Numbered from the stretch's first letter, positions 8,878 through 17,353 are shown. The stretch: 56,761 nucleotides of DNA from Candidatus Bathyarchaeota archaeon (GCA_018652685.1 JABIBQ010000013.1:1-56761); one strand, 5' to 3'. The notes: generated by a model not told the origin, from the sequence alone. A program made the numbers and translations.

Positions 8878-9206
8878 TGTGGTAGAACCTCCTTTAGCAC
8901 GTAATCGACTGCCTCCTTGATCTTGTCATCGGAGGTGTTCTTGATTCCCTCGGCCCTGTTCTCATAGTCCTTCGTGACCTTCTTAGCCTCCTTAGCGGCC
9001 TCCGCCTCGGATTCAGCCAGGTACTCATCCAGACCTGTCCTTCGCTGGGCGTTGAGCCTCTTGCTCTCGGCTTCAGTGGTCGCCTCAGCTATGGATGTCT
9101 CTGACTCTTTCTGGGCCTCGGAAACGATTCCTTTTGCCTCTGCCTCGGCCTTCTCGATGAGTGCCTTGAGTCTCTCGCCCAGGCTGAGGATGTTTTTCAT
9201 TTCCAT
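8874..9206 (-). CDS. ahaH: A-type ATP synthase subunit H (peripheral stalk partner of E)
   Basis: 110 residues, almost entirely one charged helix: heptads rich in Ala, Glu and Lys from residue 10 to the end, with the typical GERLKALIEKAEAEAKGIV opening. It belongs to the H/G group of peripheral-stalk proteins that wrap around E. The length agrees with archaeal H (about 100-110). It follows F closely and overlaps E by four bases. Identification rests on composition and position as much as on sequence signature. Confidence 0.8.
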   Translation of the reverse strand: MEMKNILSLGERLKALIEKAEAEAKGIVSEAQKESETSIAEATTEAESKRLNAQRRTGLDEYLAESEAEAAKEAKKVTKDYENRAEGIKNTSDDKIKEAVDYVLKEVLPQ

Positions 9207-9210
9207 TTTA

Positions 9211-9525
9211 TTATAACTCCAACTTTGTCCCTATTGCCAGTGAGACCACTGCCTGTAGCTCCTCCATCCTCATCCCGGTCTCCATTGTGAGGCCGGGGAT
9301 CAGGGCGAAGAAAGGTGTGATCTCGCCCCTTCTCATGACTTCCTCTCTGACCGGCCTGGTGGCCGATGTGTATTCCTCGGGCACTATGATTAGCTTGTAA
9401 TCCTCCCGGGTAATCTTGTTGAGGGTGTCTACTACGGTCTCTTCATCGAATGCCTCGTAGCCTCTGGCTCCTATGAGCTGGAAGCACGTGACGAAAGCTG
9501 AGGGACCTATGACAGCTATGCTCAT
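9211..9525 (-). CDS. atpF: A-type ATP synthase subunit F (central stalk)
   Basis: About 104 residues. MSIAVIGPSAFVTCFQLIGA matches the subunit F start (family form roughly IAVIG-D-FVTGFRLAG), then YKLIIVPEEYTSATRPV. F binds D in the rotor. I prefer the ATG at 9525 because homologues begin here and because a TATA-like box at 9547-9557 places transcription start close to it; an ATG at 9546 would add seven residues and sits almost inside that box. F opens the cluster here, whereas in many methanogens it sits between C and A. Confidence 0.88.
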   Translation of the reverse strand: MSIAVIGPSAFVTCFQLIGARGYEAFDEETVVDTLNKITREDYKLIIVPEEYTSATRPVREEVMRRGEITPFFALIPGLTMETGMRMEELQAVVSLAIGTKLEL

Positions 9526-9546
9526 TTCGTAAAGCCCTCGGCTCAT

Positions 9547-9557
9547 TTTATTAAAAA
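9547..9557 (-). promoter_or_regulatory. TATA-like box of the ATP synthase operon
   Basis: Read on the minus strand the bases are TTTTTAATAAA-like, about 22-32 bases before the ATG at 9525, the usual archaeal TATA distance for a leaderless or very short-leader message. Confidence 0.4.
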
Positions 9558-9594
9558 GACTTGCGGAGGACCCCGTTTTCAGTATATACTATCA

Positions 9595-9602
9595 GCGCGC
9601 GC
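9595..9602. repeat. intergenic GCGCGCGC octamer, copy 1
   Basis: An exact eight-base alternating GC run in the AT-rich spacer between the ATP synthase operon and the DUF4091 gene. Same octamer recurs at four other gene boundaries in the window. Function unknown. Confidence 0.6.
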
Positions 9603-9712
9603 TTGGTTGTGAGGCCTGAAGAAATTAATCAGGTGTTCTTCTTGTGAGTTAACAACATTGACTGAAAAACCAAGTCATACTATCATAAGAATGAATGGAA
9701 TAGGGTGTAGTT

Positions 9713-12421
9713 TCATCTCTCTTTCCACCAAATATAGAATAATATTAGAGTCAAACCAATAATGACAGATGTACTCGGAAAACTTGGAATTCCGCTCTCA
9801 TTTATTGATTCTTCCGTTTTTTGTTCGAGGAATACGGTCAAGGTCAGGTTTTCATCTAGAGTTATTCCTCCGGATACAGTTGTAGATTCGTATCCGGTTT
9901 TAATTATTATAAATGTATAACTTCCTGCAGGTAGTTCGTCGAACATTACCTCACCATCGAATCCAGTGAATGCGTTGAAAGTGGATTCACCAGCCGGTTG
10001 ATTTGTAGAGGAGATTGTAGCATCATTGATCGGTGAGCCATCGGCGTCAAAAACAAGTATCGAGATTCTTCCTAGTTCCTCTGTTAAGGTCTCGTTTTCA
10101 TTTGTATCATCGTCCATTTCTTCATCGTCATTTTCTTCTGGTTCGGGCTCTGGTTCAGGTACAGTTTCGGGTTTCTCGATTTGTTCCCTTGGGTTTGTTC
10201 CAGCTAGATACTCTTGGAGATTGGTGACTCCGTCTTTATCGGCATCTGATGCTGCATCACCATCATAAAGATGATTGAAATGATTCTCGAACTCCCAGAC
10301 ATCTAGTATTTCGTCATTGTCATCATCAGGGTCATCACGATCATCCAAGCCGTCACCATCTGTATCGATAACACCGTTCTCGATAATATCTGCAAGCTCT
10401 TTTCTAGCTGCTTCCCAGAGATCTGGATCGTTAGACCAACTTACATCTGAGTAAACCCAGGAATCGTCCCAATCGGTTCCCTCACCAGCGCATCCAACCT
10501 CCCAGAGTACCACAGGTATCAACTCTTCCACTATCTCATTTACACGTTCAGGATCAATCTCAGCAGCTAGTGTAAGGTAATCATGGTCTTGGATACCTCG
10601 ACGCCACTGTTTAAGTCGTAGTGAGGCGAAAGGGACGGTCACGTTGTAGCTATCTGCTGGATAACGTGTGTCGGTTCCAGGATACATTAGTACCCCGTCT
10701 CCGTTGAAGTAGTTCCATCCAGTCTTTCCTAATTGTTCATCGTCTCTGTTATAGCTGCCATAGACTTGCGCGGTCTGGAATAGGTTCGTATGGCCCTCCC
10801 CTCCTTGATAGTTGTGGTAATAGTCCGCAGCCCAGTAAAACCATCTTTCAATATCCATCTTATACTGAGTCCAGGCGATAACGCGAGGGGAGATACCGTC
10901 ATCTTCGGTAGCAAAAGTTCCGGTACCGGGACGCTGGCCGTTATACATCCAGAACTTTTTATCAGGCATCGAGGTGATGGTATCGTACGCTTCTTGCCAT
11001 GGCTTATTACACCAGTAACCACCTGCTGAGGTAGGTATGTCAAGGGAGGGTGTAAGCTCTAGTGAGTGTGTCAAGCGGATTGTCGCCATTGACGGCATTT
11101 TCTTTCCTGACCCAGGATTACTATCCATCCAACTTGCCCACTTTTCTAAAAGTGGATAGTCATCTGTTTCATCGATTAAATAGAGGAAGTACTCAGTTGG
11201 TGTCCCAAGGTCTTGGTTCTCGAACCAATCGACCCATTCCGTAGTGTTACTCCACATATCCTCCTTTGTTCCATCTTCCCATCGAAAACTTCCATAGGTA
11301 CTAATGGAGAATACATTACTGCCTATTCCCATTCCGATTCCCTCATAACCTTCTTCCGGTGTGAATAAACTGCCTGAAAGCCAAGGTAACCTTGGCCACA
11401 TCATCACCTCGACGGGTGTCTCCAGCGACTCGTCGTACTCATTTCCTTCTATCAAGGAAACTTTATGCCTGTGAGCAAGTTGATGATAGCTGTTTGTAAC
11501 CTCAATGGAACGTAACATGTCTTTTGTATACTCGTAATCCCATTCATAGACACCAGGCCACTCATCCCCAAGGTAGCGAAAGTTGATGTCTTCGTGACCT
11601 ATCCAGATCATCGTCTTCGCAGTAGGGATGTCCGGGAGCATAAAGTCACGTACGTCTAAAGTTATCGGTATTTCGTGAACTGTTTCGCCATCTACAAGTA
11701 CAGTGACGGTTCCACTATACTCTCCGGATGGTGAAGTTTTTGGAATATAGATGTCTCCCCATATTGACTGGCTAGTGTCAGAGATTATGGTAAATGGAGA
11801 TTCGAGTTCTAGGGGGACAGCGATTTCTGGGTAGTATTTGTCGTGATCAGGACGGTCCTCCCAAGTACCAATCCCCTCGAATGGTCCAATATCACCTACG
11901 GACACACCGTTATACGGAAGCTGGAAACGATCTGGAATATGCCTTTGATCATAATTATAACCTGCAAAGGCAAGGTCAGTGGAAAGCCCCTCGATCTTCA
12001 GGTATCTCACGTAGAAGAGCTCAATATTCCTCCCCACAAAGTTGCTCACGTCTTCTCCTGATGCTGTGCGACTTGTTATCGATGCCCCATTAGGTCCATC
12101 GAGTCTGTTAAACTGCACTTCTACATCGTCTACATCTGATCCCGGAGCTTCAAGGATGAGATTGAAGGCCACAACCTCGTTTCTTGCCCCGAATATTGAT
12201 ATTGCTTCTCCATCCCATACTGAGTTCAATACGGCGGAGGAATCTGAACTTGCGCGCAAATCATCCTGAGTGACTTTATCTCCACCATCATTAGCCCATA
12301 CAACAATCTCGGATTCTAATTGTCCCAATACACGTGTATTTGGTTCAAAGCAAGTTATGCACAGTGCAAAAACTACTAGTAAGCATATTATCCGTCGATA
12401 CGATACACCAGTTTTATTCAT
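9713..12421 (-). CDS. secreted DUF4091 (glycoside-hydrolase-like) protein with calcium repeats and sorting-like membrane tail
   Basis: 902 residues. An N-terminal signal helix (residues about 8-28) is followed by a beta-rich domain, then a region resembling the DUF4091 catalytic domain of GH123-like glycoside hydrolases (about 260-650; YLIDETDDYPLLEKWASWM and LRLKQWRRGIQDHDYLTLAA are typical, the latter the usual closing motif). Then come Asp-rich thrombospondin-type/dockerin-like calcium loops (DTDGDGLDDRDDPDDDND, about 685-705), a Glu-Pro linker (about 750-765), a carboxypeptidase-regulatory-like beta sandwich (about 780-860), and a tail GIPSFP + hydrophobic helix + KER at 877-902. It is probably an outer-surface enzyme acting on glycans; substrate unknown. 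Confidence 0.8.
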   Translation of the reverse strand: MNKTGVSYRRIICLLVVFALCITCFEPNTRVLGQLESEIVVWANDGGDKVTQDDLRASSDSSAVLNSVWDGEAISIFGARNEVVAFNLILEAPGSDVDDVEVQFNRLDGPNGASITSRTASGEDVSNFVGRNIELFYVRYLKIEGLSTDLAFAGYNYDQRHIPDRFQLPYNGVSVGDIGPFEGIGTWEDRPDHDKYYPEIAVPLELESPFTIISDTSQSIWGDIYIPKTSPSGEYSGTVTVLVDGETVHEIPITLDVRDFMLPDIPTAKTMIWIGHEDINFRYLGDEWPGVYEWDYEYTKDMLRSIEVTNSYHQLAHRHKVSLIEGNEYDESLETPVEVMMWPRLPWLSGSLFTPEEGYEGIGMGIGSNVFSISTYGSFRWEDGTKEDMWSNTTEWVDWFENQDLGTPTEYFLYLIDETDDYPLLEKWASWMDSNPGSGKKMPSMATIRLTHSLELTPSLDIPTSAGGYWCNKPWQEAYDTITSMPDKKFWMYNGQRPGTGTFATEDDGISPRVIAWTQYKMDIERWFYWAADYYHNYQGGEGHTNLFQTAQVYGSYNRDDEQLGKTGWNYFNGDGVLMYPGTDTRYPADSYNVTVPFASLRLKQWRRGIQDHDYLTLAAEIDPERVNEIVEELIPVVLWEVGCAGEGTDWDDSWVYSDVSWSNDPDLWEAARKELADIIENGVIDTDGDGLDDRDDPDDDNDEILDVWEFENHFNHLYDGDAASDADKDGVTNLQEYLAGTNPREQIEKPETVPEPEPEPEENDDEEMDDDTNENETLTEELGRISILVFDADGSPINDATISSTNQPAGESTFNAFTGFDGEVMFDELPAGSYTFIIIKTGYESTTVSGGITLDENLTLTVFLEQKTEESINESGIPSFPSTSVIIGLTLILFYIWWKER

Positions 12422-12659
12422 GTTTAGCCCTCACTGAAGAATAATGCTTCACATTATCATATCGTAAAGCCAATTTAACATTTTCATTAAACTGTGCGTC
12501 CGCAGGAAAGGCCCTGCGCCTGAATACAGGGATATATTTTTGATAAGAAACGAGTAAAAGTGCTATGAATTAATATTAGCTATGGTTTAGAGCTTGGAAA
12601 CGAGCGTGTTTGCGATGTGTTTATCCCGCTCCCCGTTTATCATACTGATTGATTAGCAT
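12422..12659. other. divergent intergenic region
   Basis: About 240 bases between the DUF4091 gene and the zinc-ribbon gene, which point away from each other. AT-rich stretches (around 12530-12590) probably hold both promoters. No RNA gene recognised. Confidence 0.35.
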
Positions 12660-12899
12660 ATGTCCAGTCCTGTCAATGTAAAATGCGATAACCCCGCCTG
12701 CGGGAAGCTGAACCCGGTTTTCGGGGAAGTCTTTCCAGGCAGGGAGTACACGTGTGTTTTCTGTGGTCAACTGTTCAAAGCCCAGCCAAGGTCCGGTGTC
12801 GAGGTGACTGGTAAGAGCAAGCAGGCGCGCGGGAAAAAGGCTCCTAGACAGAAGGAAAGTAAGCCCCAGAACAGAAACCTGAACAAGCCTCTTCTGTAG
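12660..12899 (+). CDS. small zinc-ribbon protein with basic tail
   Basis: 79 residues. Four cysteines, Cys9-x4-Cys14 and Cys32-x2-Cys35 (CDNPAC and CVFCG), form a zinc ribbon. The tail from residue 50 is strongly basic and polar (KSKQARGKKAPRQKESKPQN), probably disordered and possibly nucleic-acid binding. No family name can be given. The gene stands alone, with a GCGCGC element in the spacer 37 bases downstream. The antisense frame 12767-12991 is a shadow. Confidence 0.6.
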   Translation: MSSPVNVKCDNPACGKLNPVFGEVFPGREYTCVFCGQLFKAQPRSGVEVTGKSKQARGKKAPRQKESKPQNRNLNKPLL

Positions 12900-13011
12900 G
12901 TTACATAAAAAAGGGGAAACTTCCCTAGAATCAATGCGCGCACGTGATAAAAATTGTTTTTTACTCTAAATTTATTTATCTCCATCTCCAAAACTAGTTG
13001 GAGTTCATCTC

Positions 13012-13737
13012 ATGAGTATTGTCAAAAAAGCAGCCTACGGTATCGTAGGAATATTACTAATCATCGTCTTGGTACTCGGATATCTAGGTTTCGTACCTAT
13101 TCTTTCAGGGTTGATGGGTGCTAACTCGCCCAGAGACCTCGGTATCTCATACACCCAAGAAGACATTGACAGCGCAAATGGCAAACTCGGTGTCACTTAT
13201 GTCGCGCTTCCACCCAGCACACCTGACGCTAATAGCGTAATCATGGAAGGATTCCATCCAATCAATGTTGTTCTAGGTGACAATGAATTAACCGCCCTGT
13301 TCAACGACCACGCCGATAATTGGGGTAACTACCCGATGTCAGATATACAGGTCAGGTTCAACCCGGAGGGCGATATCGAGCTTTCGGGAGTAATAGAGAC
13401 CGGCCACCTCAAGGGTTTCGCTGACAGCAAGGGGTACGACGAGGAAACAAGAAGAGAGGTGAGGCCATACCTCAATTTTGTGATGACCAAGCCAGCGGTC
13501 TACCTCAAGGGAGACTTGGATGTAATCAATGGTGTCGTAACGGCTGACCTCCAACAGGTTCAGATTGGCCGACTTTCAATAAGCTCCGGTCAGTTAGACC
13601 TCATTGAGGACGCTCTGGAATACTACACTCAGCATGTCGTTGATGCTCCGAACGTTGAAATTTCATATTTCAACTCCGGAAACGGTGGATGCGACGTACA
13701 GGCAATAGTGCCCAGCAGGGTATCCTTCGCTCCATGA
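13012..13737 (+). CDS. signal-anchored protein of unknown function
   Basis: 241 residues with a clear N-terminal membrane helix (about residues 8-32, GIVGILLIIVLVLGYLGFV) and a beta-rich extracellular part. I see no catalytic motif. The pattern of alternating strands (DIQVRFNPEGDIELSGVIET, VYLKGDLDVINGVVTADLQQ) with LSISSGQLDLIEDALEYY resembles lipid-binding or lipoprotein-like beta sheets, but that is only an impression. An AT-rich TTTATTTAT box lies about 40 bases before the ATG, consistent with its own promoter. Its neighbours give no hint of function. Confidence 0.7.
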   Translation: MSIVKKAAYGIVGILLIIVLVLGYLGFVPILSGLMGANSPRDLGISYTQEDIDSANGKLGVTYVALPPSTPDANSVIMEGFHPINVVLGDNELTALFNDHADNWGNYPMSDIQVRFNPEGDIELSGVIETGHLKGFADSKGYDEETRREVRPYLNFVMTKPAVYLKGDLDVINGVVTADLQQVQIGRLSISSGQLDLIEDALEYYTQHVVDAPNVEISYFNSGNGGCDVQAIVPSRVSFAP

Positions 13738-13829
13738 TAGGAAAAGTAGGAGTCAGGGGTCTCTCTGAATCCATCCGCTACGCTTTTACTTGAAATGCGA
13801 TACCTATCTAGAAACTCGGGGACTGATTA

Positions 13830-14160
13830 TTGGATTCATTTATTGAGGGATTGAAAAATCTAGAGGCGCACGCGACCCCAGAGATCTGGGTGGGGTGTCC
13901 ACTGAACGTAACAGGGATACAAAAGAGCCCACCATCTTCATCTATGACGGGTACAGGGGAGGGAGTGGGTTATCTGAGAAGCTACACAGCCTTCTTCCTG
14001 AGCTACTGGTCACCACTTTGAACCTGATTGAAGGATGTAAATGTGAGAAGGGCTGCCCTTCATGCATATATTCCTCCAAGTGTGGGAATAACAATGAGCC
14101 ACTTGACAAACAGACTGCGATCATGTTGCTCAAGGAACTGATTCGCCTGCTTCCACCCAC
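13830..14160 (+). pseudogene. decayed C-terminal fragment of a DUF1998/MrfA-like helicase
   Basis: Two frames together carry the end of a DEAD/DEAH helicase with the DUF1998 zinc domain. The first frame (from 13830) reads LDSFIEGLKNLEAHA; around 13869-13885 the homology passes to another frame reading DPRDLGGVST, then PTIFIYDGYRGGSGLSEKLH, and the four-cysteine zinc cluster CKCEKGCPSCIYSSKCGNNN, ending near TAIMLLKELI. The family normally has about a dozen residues between the two parts, so there is a small deletion as well as a frameshift. An in-frame stop at 13824 and the absence of any helicase motor domain upstream show it is a relic. The open frame from 13895 alone might still be expressed as a zinc-binding peptide, but I consider that unlikely. 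Confidence 0.7.
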
Positions 14161-14223
14161 CTATTATTTTGTGATATTTATAGTTACCATTCACAAATCT
14201 ACAGGTTTCCGTACAATTGTAGA

Positions 14224-14526
14224 CTACTTTGTCTTCTGTCTGAGCTTGAGGCTTATCCTCAGGGATGGTCCGCCGATCCTCTGGCCGTAGATGTCCTCGA
14301 CTACCGGCCCAGATACCTCAGTTGTGGACTGGATGAGGTACCTTGTGCTCGGTTTTTCTGGTTTCTCGTCGTTCTCGATTATGAGGTATTTTTTTCCCTG
14401 GAGTTTTCTTGTGTAGTAATCGCTCACCTGGACCACGAGGTGGGTCTTTGTCTTGCTGATCAAGTCCTCGTAGACTTTGTCTGATACTTTCTGGTGGGCA
14501 TTGGCTCCTGCCATGAAATATAACAC
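14224..14526 (-). CDS. small hypothetical protein
   Basis: 100 residues, or 96 if translation starts at the second methionine (MAGANAHQKVSD). It is charged and soluble, with strands such as THLVVQVSDYYTRKLQGKKY and a region RYLIQSTTEVSGPVVEDIYG, which could be a small beta-barrel, but I recognise no family. The overlap with the helicase relic on the opposite strand supports the view that the relic is not translated to its end. Real gene status is supported by acidic/basic balance and normal codon choice only. Confidence 0.5.
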   Translation of the reverse strand: MLYFMAGANAHQKVSDKVYEDLISKTKTHLVVQVSDYYTRKLQGKKYLIIENDEKPEKPSTRYLIQSTTEVSGPVVEDIYGQRIGGPSLRISLKLRQKTK

Positions 14527-14604
14527 GGGCTCTGCTATTTGTGATTTAATACGGCACCCGCACCTGGGAACCAGAAATAAAAGTATTGAAAGGAAAAAAG
14601 GGGT

Positions 14605-15192
14605 TTAGACTAGGTCGCAGGCTTCTGGGGGCATCCAGTGGGCGTCCTTACCATCCCACTTGACGTTGCACCCGAGAGGGTTTGTCAGCGGGGTCGTGAT
14701 TGGCTTGCCTGATACATGCTCCTCGAGGGCGTTCTCAAGGTCGTTGACCGTCATCTTATCGGTCTCCCTTGGGTTGTCAACCGCCCTGCCGGTGTAGACC
14801 AGTTTCCTGTCAGCGTTGAACACGTAAAAGTGTGGTGTCCTCATGGCTCCGTAGGCCACGGCTATCTCTTGGGACTCGTCTCTCAGGTATGTCCACGGGA
14901 ACTTGTGCTCCTCCATGCGCTTGACCATGTGTTCGAAGCTGTCGGTGGCGTTTGTTGCGACGCTGTTGCTGTTGATGCCAACGAACTTTACGCCCTTACC
15001 GGCGTATTTCTCAACGGTCTTCCTTGTGACCTCGTCGCTGCCCACGACGTATGGGCAGTGGTTGCAGGTGAAGAAGACAACTAGTGTCTCCTCTGAAAAG
15101 TCTGATAGCTTGTATGTCTTGCCGTCTGTGGCTGGAAGCTCAAAGTCTGGAGCTTTCTCGCCTAGTTGAATTGTGAATGACATGGGGTTCAC
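14605..15192 (-). CDS. thioredoxin-fold protein (AhpC/TSA-Redoxin-like) with CNHC motif
   Basis: 195 residues of the 'thioredoxin family protein' type common in bacteria and archaea: opening [20 protein letters not shown], then [10 protein letters not shown] with Cys43-x-x-Cys46, the cis-proline region [16 protein letters not shown], and the C-terminal [13 protein letters not shown]. Family members are probable thiol-disulfide oxidoreductases or peroxidase-like proteins; the exact substrate is not established. It has no signal peptide, so it acts in the cytoplasm. Translation might begin at the fourth residue (second Met). It stands alone on the minus strand. Confidence 0.85.
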   Translation of the reverse strand: MNPMSFTIQLGEKAPDFELPATDGKTYKLSDFSEETLVVFFTCNHCPYVVGSDEVTRKTVEKYAGKGVKFVGINSNSVATNATDSFEHMVKRMEEHKFPWTYLRDESQEIAVAYGAMRTPHFYVFNADRKLVYTGRAVDNPRETDKMTVNDLENALEEHVSGKPITTPLTNPLGCNVKWDGKDAHWMPPEACDLV

Positions 15193-15283
15193 TGCCAGAT
15201 GGGTGTTAATATATGATGCTCTAAGGCAATGAAAAAGGGTGAAAGTCCGCGCTTGTGGGTCTTTGAACCGATTATATTATTGA

Positions 15284-15556
15284 CTAATCTGTGATTTTTC
15301 TGAGTTCCCATACTGTTCCTTTCTTTGAAATACAATGGATTCGAAAAACGGTTTTATCGTCAGACTCCCATGAAGGGACTCCAAGTGCTGTGTATCCTGC
15401 ATATTGTCTTGCAGGATCTTGGATTCCACTACAGAGGCCTTTCACATAATCTTGGACATACTCGATTGTGTACGAATCTCCAATTTCGTGTTCACATACA
15501 CCATTTTTTTCTATACAAGTGATTTGTACTTTGGTCTCCCAAAAGTTTTCAGTCAT
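15284..15556 (-). CDS. TIGR04076-like small protein
   Basis: 90 residues. The order KVQITCIEKNGVCEHEIGDS, then GLCSGIQDPARQYAGYTALG and a closing strand TVFRIHCISKKG, agrees with the small TIGR04076 family (a repeating beta layout with conserved Cys, His and Gly). Cysteines at about 14, 20, 42 and 75 could bind a metal. Biochemical function of the family is unknown. The similarity is partial and judged by eye. Confidence 0.5.
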   Translation of the reverse strand: MTENFWETKVQITCIEKNGVCEHEIGDSYTIEYVQDYVKGLCSGIQDPARQYAGYTALGVPSWESDDKTVFRIHCISKKGTVWELRKITD

Positions 15557-15600
15557 AACAGTTCAGACTATTAATCCTTAATATAAGTCTAAAGAAACCT

Positions 15601-15720
15601 ACTTGGGAATCAGTGGAATGATGTTGATTCCCACTGGGACGAATCGATTATTGTATTGGGAGGAGCGAAAGCTTGCGTAAAGCAAGTCTCGTGACGGACA
15701 GGCGCCCAGTAATAGAACAA
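15601..15720. ncRNA. highly structured noncoding stretch, possible RNA gene or leader
   Basis: A 120-base spacer with dense inverted repeats: a perfect 8-bp pair GGGAATCA (15605-15612) with TGATTCCC (15625-15632); a 5-bp stem CTTGC/GCAAG (15672-15686) with loop GTAAA; a competing AGC-GAAA-GCT hairpin (about 15664-15673); and an outer pairing of GTATTGGG (15653-15660) with CCCAGTAAT (15705-15712). It is GC-richer than usual for spacers here. It could be a leader of the 15284-15556 gene, a transcript end of the LarA-like gene, or a remnant of a mobile-element end with guide-RNA-like folds. No Rfam family recognised. Confidence 0.4.
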
Positions 15721-15725
15721 ATTGA

Positions 15726-16985
15726 CTATCTTGTGAGGTAACCCAGAACGTCGAACTGTGGTTCGCGAAGCTCCTCCAGAACCTCTAGACGAGTTTGCAG
15801 TTTAGGGTTATTCTCAAGCTCCTTGACCAGTGCCTCTGAGATGTAGACTGTCTCAAGTTCCTGTGTGTTCTTGACGCGAATTACCCTTGCGTCCCTGGGG
15901 TTGACAGGTCCACTGATTCTGATGGCAGTCGCGATGGCGTCTCTGTCGTTGGGTAGGAATGGTGGTATCTTGCCTGTTTCCCCGCTTCCCTGTGTCAGGC
16001 AGTTGACGTATGTCTGGTGGTGGTCGATCTTGTCGAAGGCACGCCTCGTGGTAACATCTGCCAGCCCCAACCCTATGGCGTTGCCGTGGGTTTCATGGGT
16101 GAGGTCGAGGACGGCTATCTTCTTGACACGGGATGCTCTTGGGTCGTGCTCGTTCTCCATCCAGAACTTGCCCGTGACGTTGGTGTCCATTCCCACGCCG
16201 CTGATGTTCTTCCCTATTTCATCAACGACAAGCACATCAACGTCTTTGAATGGTAACCTTGGTAGCATCTCCTTGGCGGTCTCTAGTAACTCCTTCTCCC
16301 TGGCATAGAACTTGTCAGGGTGGAGCACGTGGACTGACGCCGTTCCGTGGTACGCGTTCTCGATGACCGCCAGCCCCATGACGACGTTTGTCTTCTCGAT
16401 TATCAGCTTCCCCGCCTCAGGTAGAATCCTGTGGTAGCCGTCGTACCTGTGCCAATGGATCATTTCAGCCCCTTTCTGATTGCCCAGACCGATGGCAAGC
16501 ATCTTCAGCAGTCCACTTTCTATCTCGCCCTTGAAATCGGTGTGGGGCTTTATCCTCCCTACGGGGAAAATACCGTCGGCATCAATGGCAGTCTTGCTCA
16601 GGAATATCTCAACCCCTCCGTCCAGCTCACCAATCATACGGACCTCCATACTGGAGACGAAAGGTGCACCCACTGATTCCTCGGTGATGCCCATGCCGTT
16701 GAGTAGTTCCACCTGGCCCTCGGGCGTTGAGCCCCCGTGACTCCCCATGGCCGGGACAATGAAAGGCTCCGCCCCCACAGCCTTTAGCTCCTCGACGACG
16801 GTTCTAAGAATCAAGGCGATGTTGGCGATACCTCTGCTCCCAGCCGTGACAGCTATCCTCTGGCCGGGTTTGACCCGTTCCGAGAGTTTCTTCTCCTTGA
16901 GTTGCGCCCTGATCTCTCCTGAGACATCTTCGACGGTGGGCTGGTTGAATATTTGACGGGCTTTTGCCATTCGCGGTAGCTGCAT
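15726..16985 (-). CDS. LarA-like lactate racemase-domain protein (DUF2088 N-terminus)
   Basis: 419 residues with the LarA layout: AVTAGSRGIAN in the first strand-loop, MGSHGGSTPEGQ with a conserved His, and FPVGRIKPHTDFKGEIESG, which in LarA carries the residues around the nickel-pincer nucleotide and the His pair of the active site. LarA racemases need the LarB/C/E cofactor pathway, not visible in the window. The family also includes racemases or epimerases of other 2-hydroxyacids, so the substrate is left open. A perfect palindrome sits just upstream (16996-17010). No signal peptide. Confidence 0.75.
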   Translation of the reverse strand: MQLPRMAKARQIFNQPTVEDVSGEIRAQLKEKKLSERVKPGQRIAVTAGSRGIANIALILRTVVEELKAVGAEPFIVPAMGSHGGSTPEGQVELLNGMGITEESVGAPFVSSMEVRMIGELDGGVEIFLSKTAIDADGIFPVGRIKPHTDFKGEIESGLLKMLAIGLGNQKGAEMIHWHRYDGYHRILPEAGKLIIEKTNVVMGLAVIENAYHGTASVHVLHPDKFYAREKELLETAKEMLPRLPFKDVDVLVVDEIGKNISGVGMDTNVTGKFWMENEHDPRASRVKKIAVLDLTHETHGNAIGLGLADVTTRRAFDKIDHHQTYVNCLTQGSGETGKIPPFLPNDRDAIATAIRISGPVNPRDARVIRVKNTQELETVYISEALVKELENNPKLQTRLEVLEELREPQFDVLGYLTR

Positions 16986-16995
16986 GGGTTAACGT

Positions 16996-17010
16996 AGCGG
17001 TCTGACCGCT
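16996..17010. promoter_or_regulatory. palindromic operator-like site upstream of the LarA-like gene
   Basis: AGCGGTC-T-GACCGCT: perfect 7-base arms around one central base, 11-25 bases before the start codon of the LarA-like gene and about 85 before the divergent gene at 17093. The form is that of a dimeric repressor site; a tight RNA hairpin is the alternative. Confidence 0.4.
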
Positions 17011-17092
17011 TATTGTTTTCTAGCGTGTAGGCACGTTGAGTTCTACCAAGTAATATTATATGCTTTATTAGCCCCAGTTTCAATGGAAAGGC

Positions 17093-17353
17093 ATGAGAAA
17101 GACGGTGTATCAATCTGCTGTAGCGTTGCTCGCGTTGGCTGCACTGATTAACGGAAGGCTTGTTAGCTTCCCCGATAACGTCCACACGTTGCATGGGTTA
17201 CCACTCAACTGGGGGGTCCACCAGTTGGTTACTATCGTGGGGCCGGTTGATTCATGGATGGTAAACCTGGTCAATCTCACACTGGACTTGGTATTTTGGT
17301 TTGGGCTTGTGTTGTTGACCCCAATTATCGTTGATCGGTTTATCTCAGAATAA
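17093..17353 (+). CDS. small two-helix membrane protein
   Basis: 86 residues with two hydrophobic segments (about 6-24 and 58-80) around a polar loop LHGLPLNWGVHQLVTIVGPV. No family recognised. GGAAAGG lies directly before the ATG and an AT box (17051-17060) about 35 bases upstream, so it has plausible expression signals. Convergent with the hydrogenase maturation protease gene, 21 bases between them. Confidence 0.55.
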   Translation: MRKTVYQSAVALLALAALINGRLVSFPDNVHTLHGLPLNWGVHQLVTIVGPVDSWMVNLVNLTLDLVFWFGLVLLTPIIVDRFISE

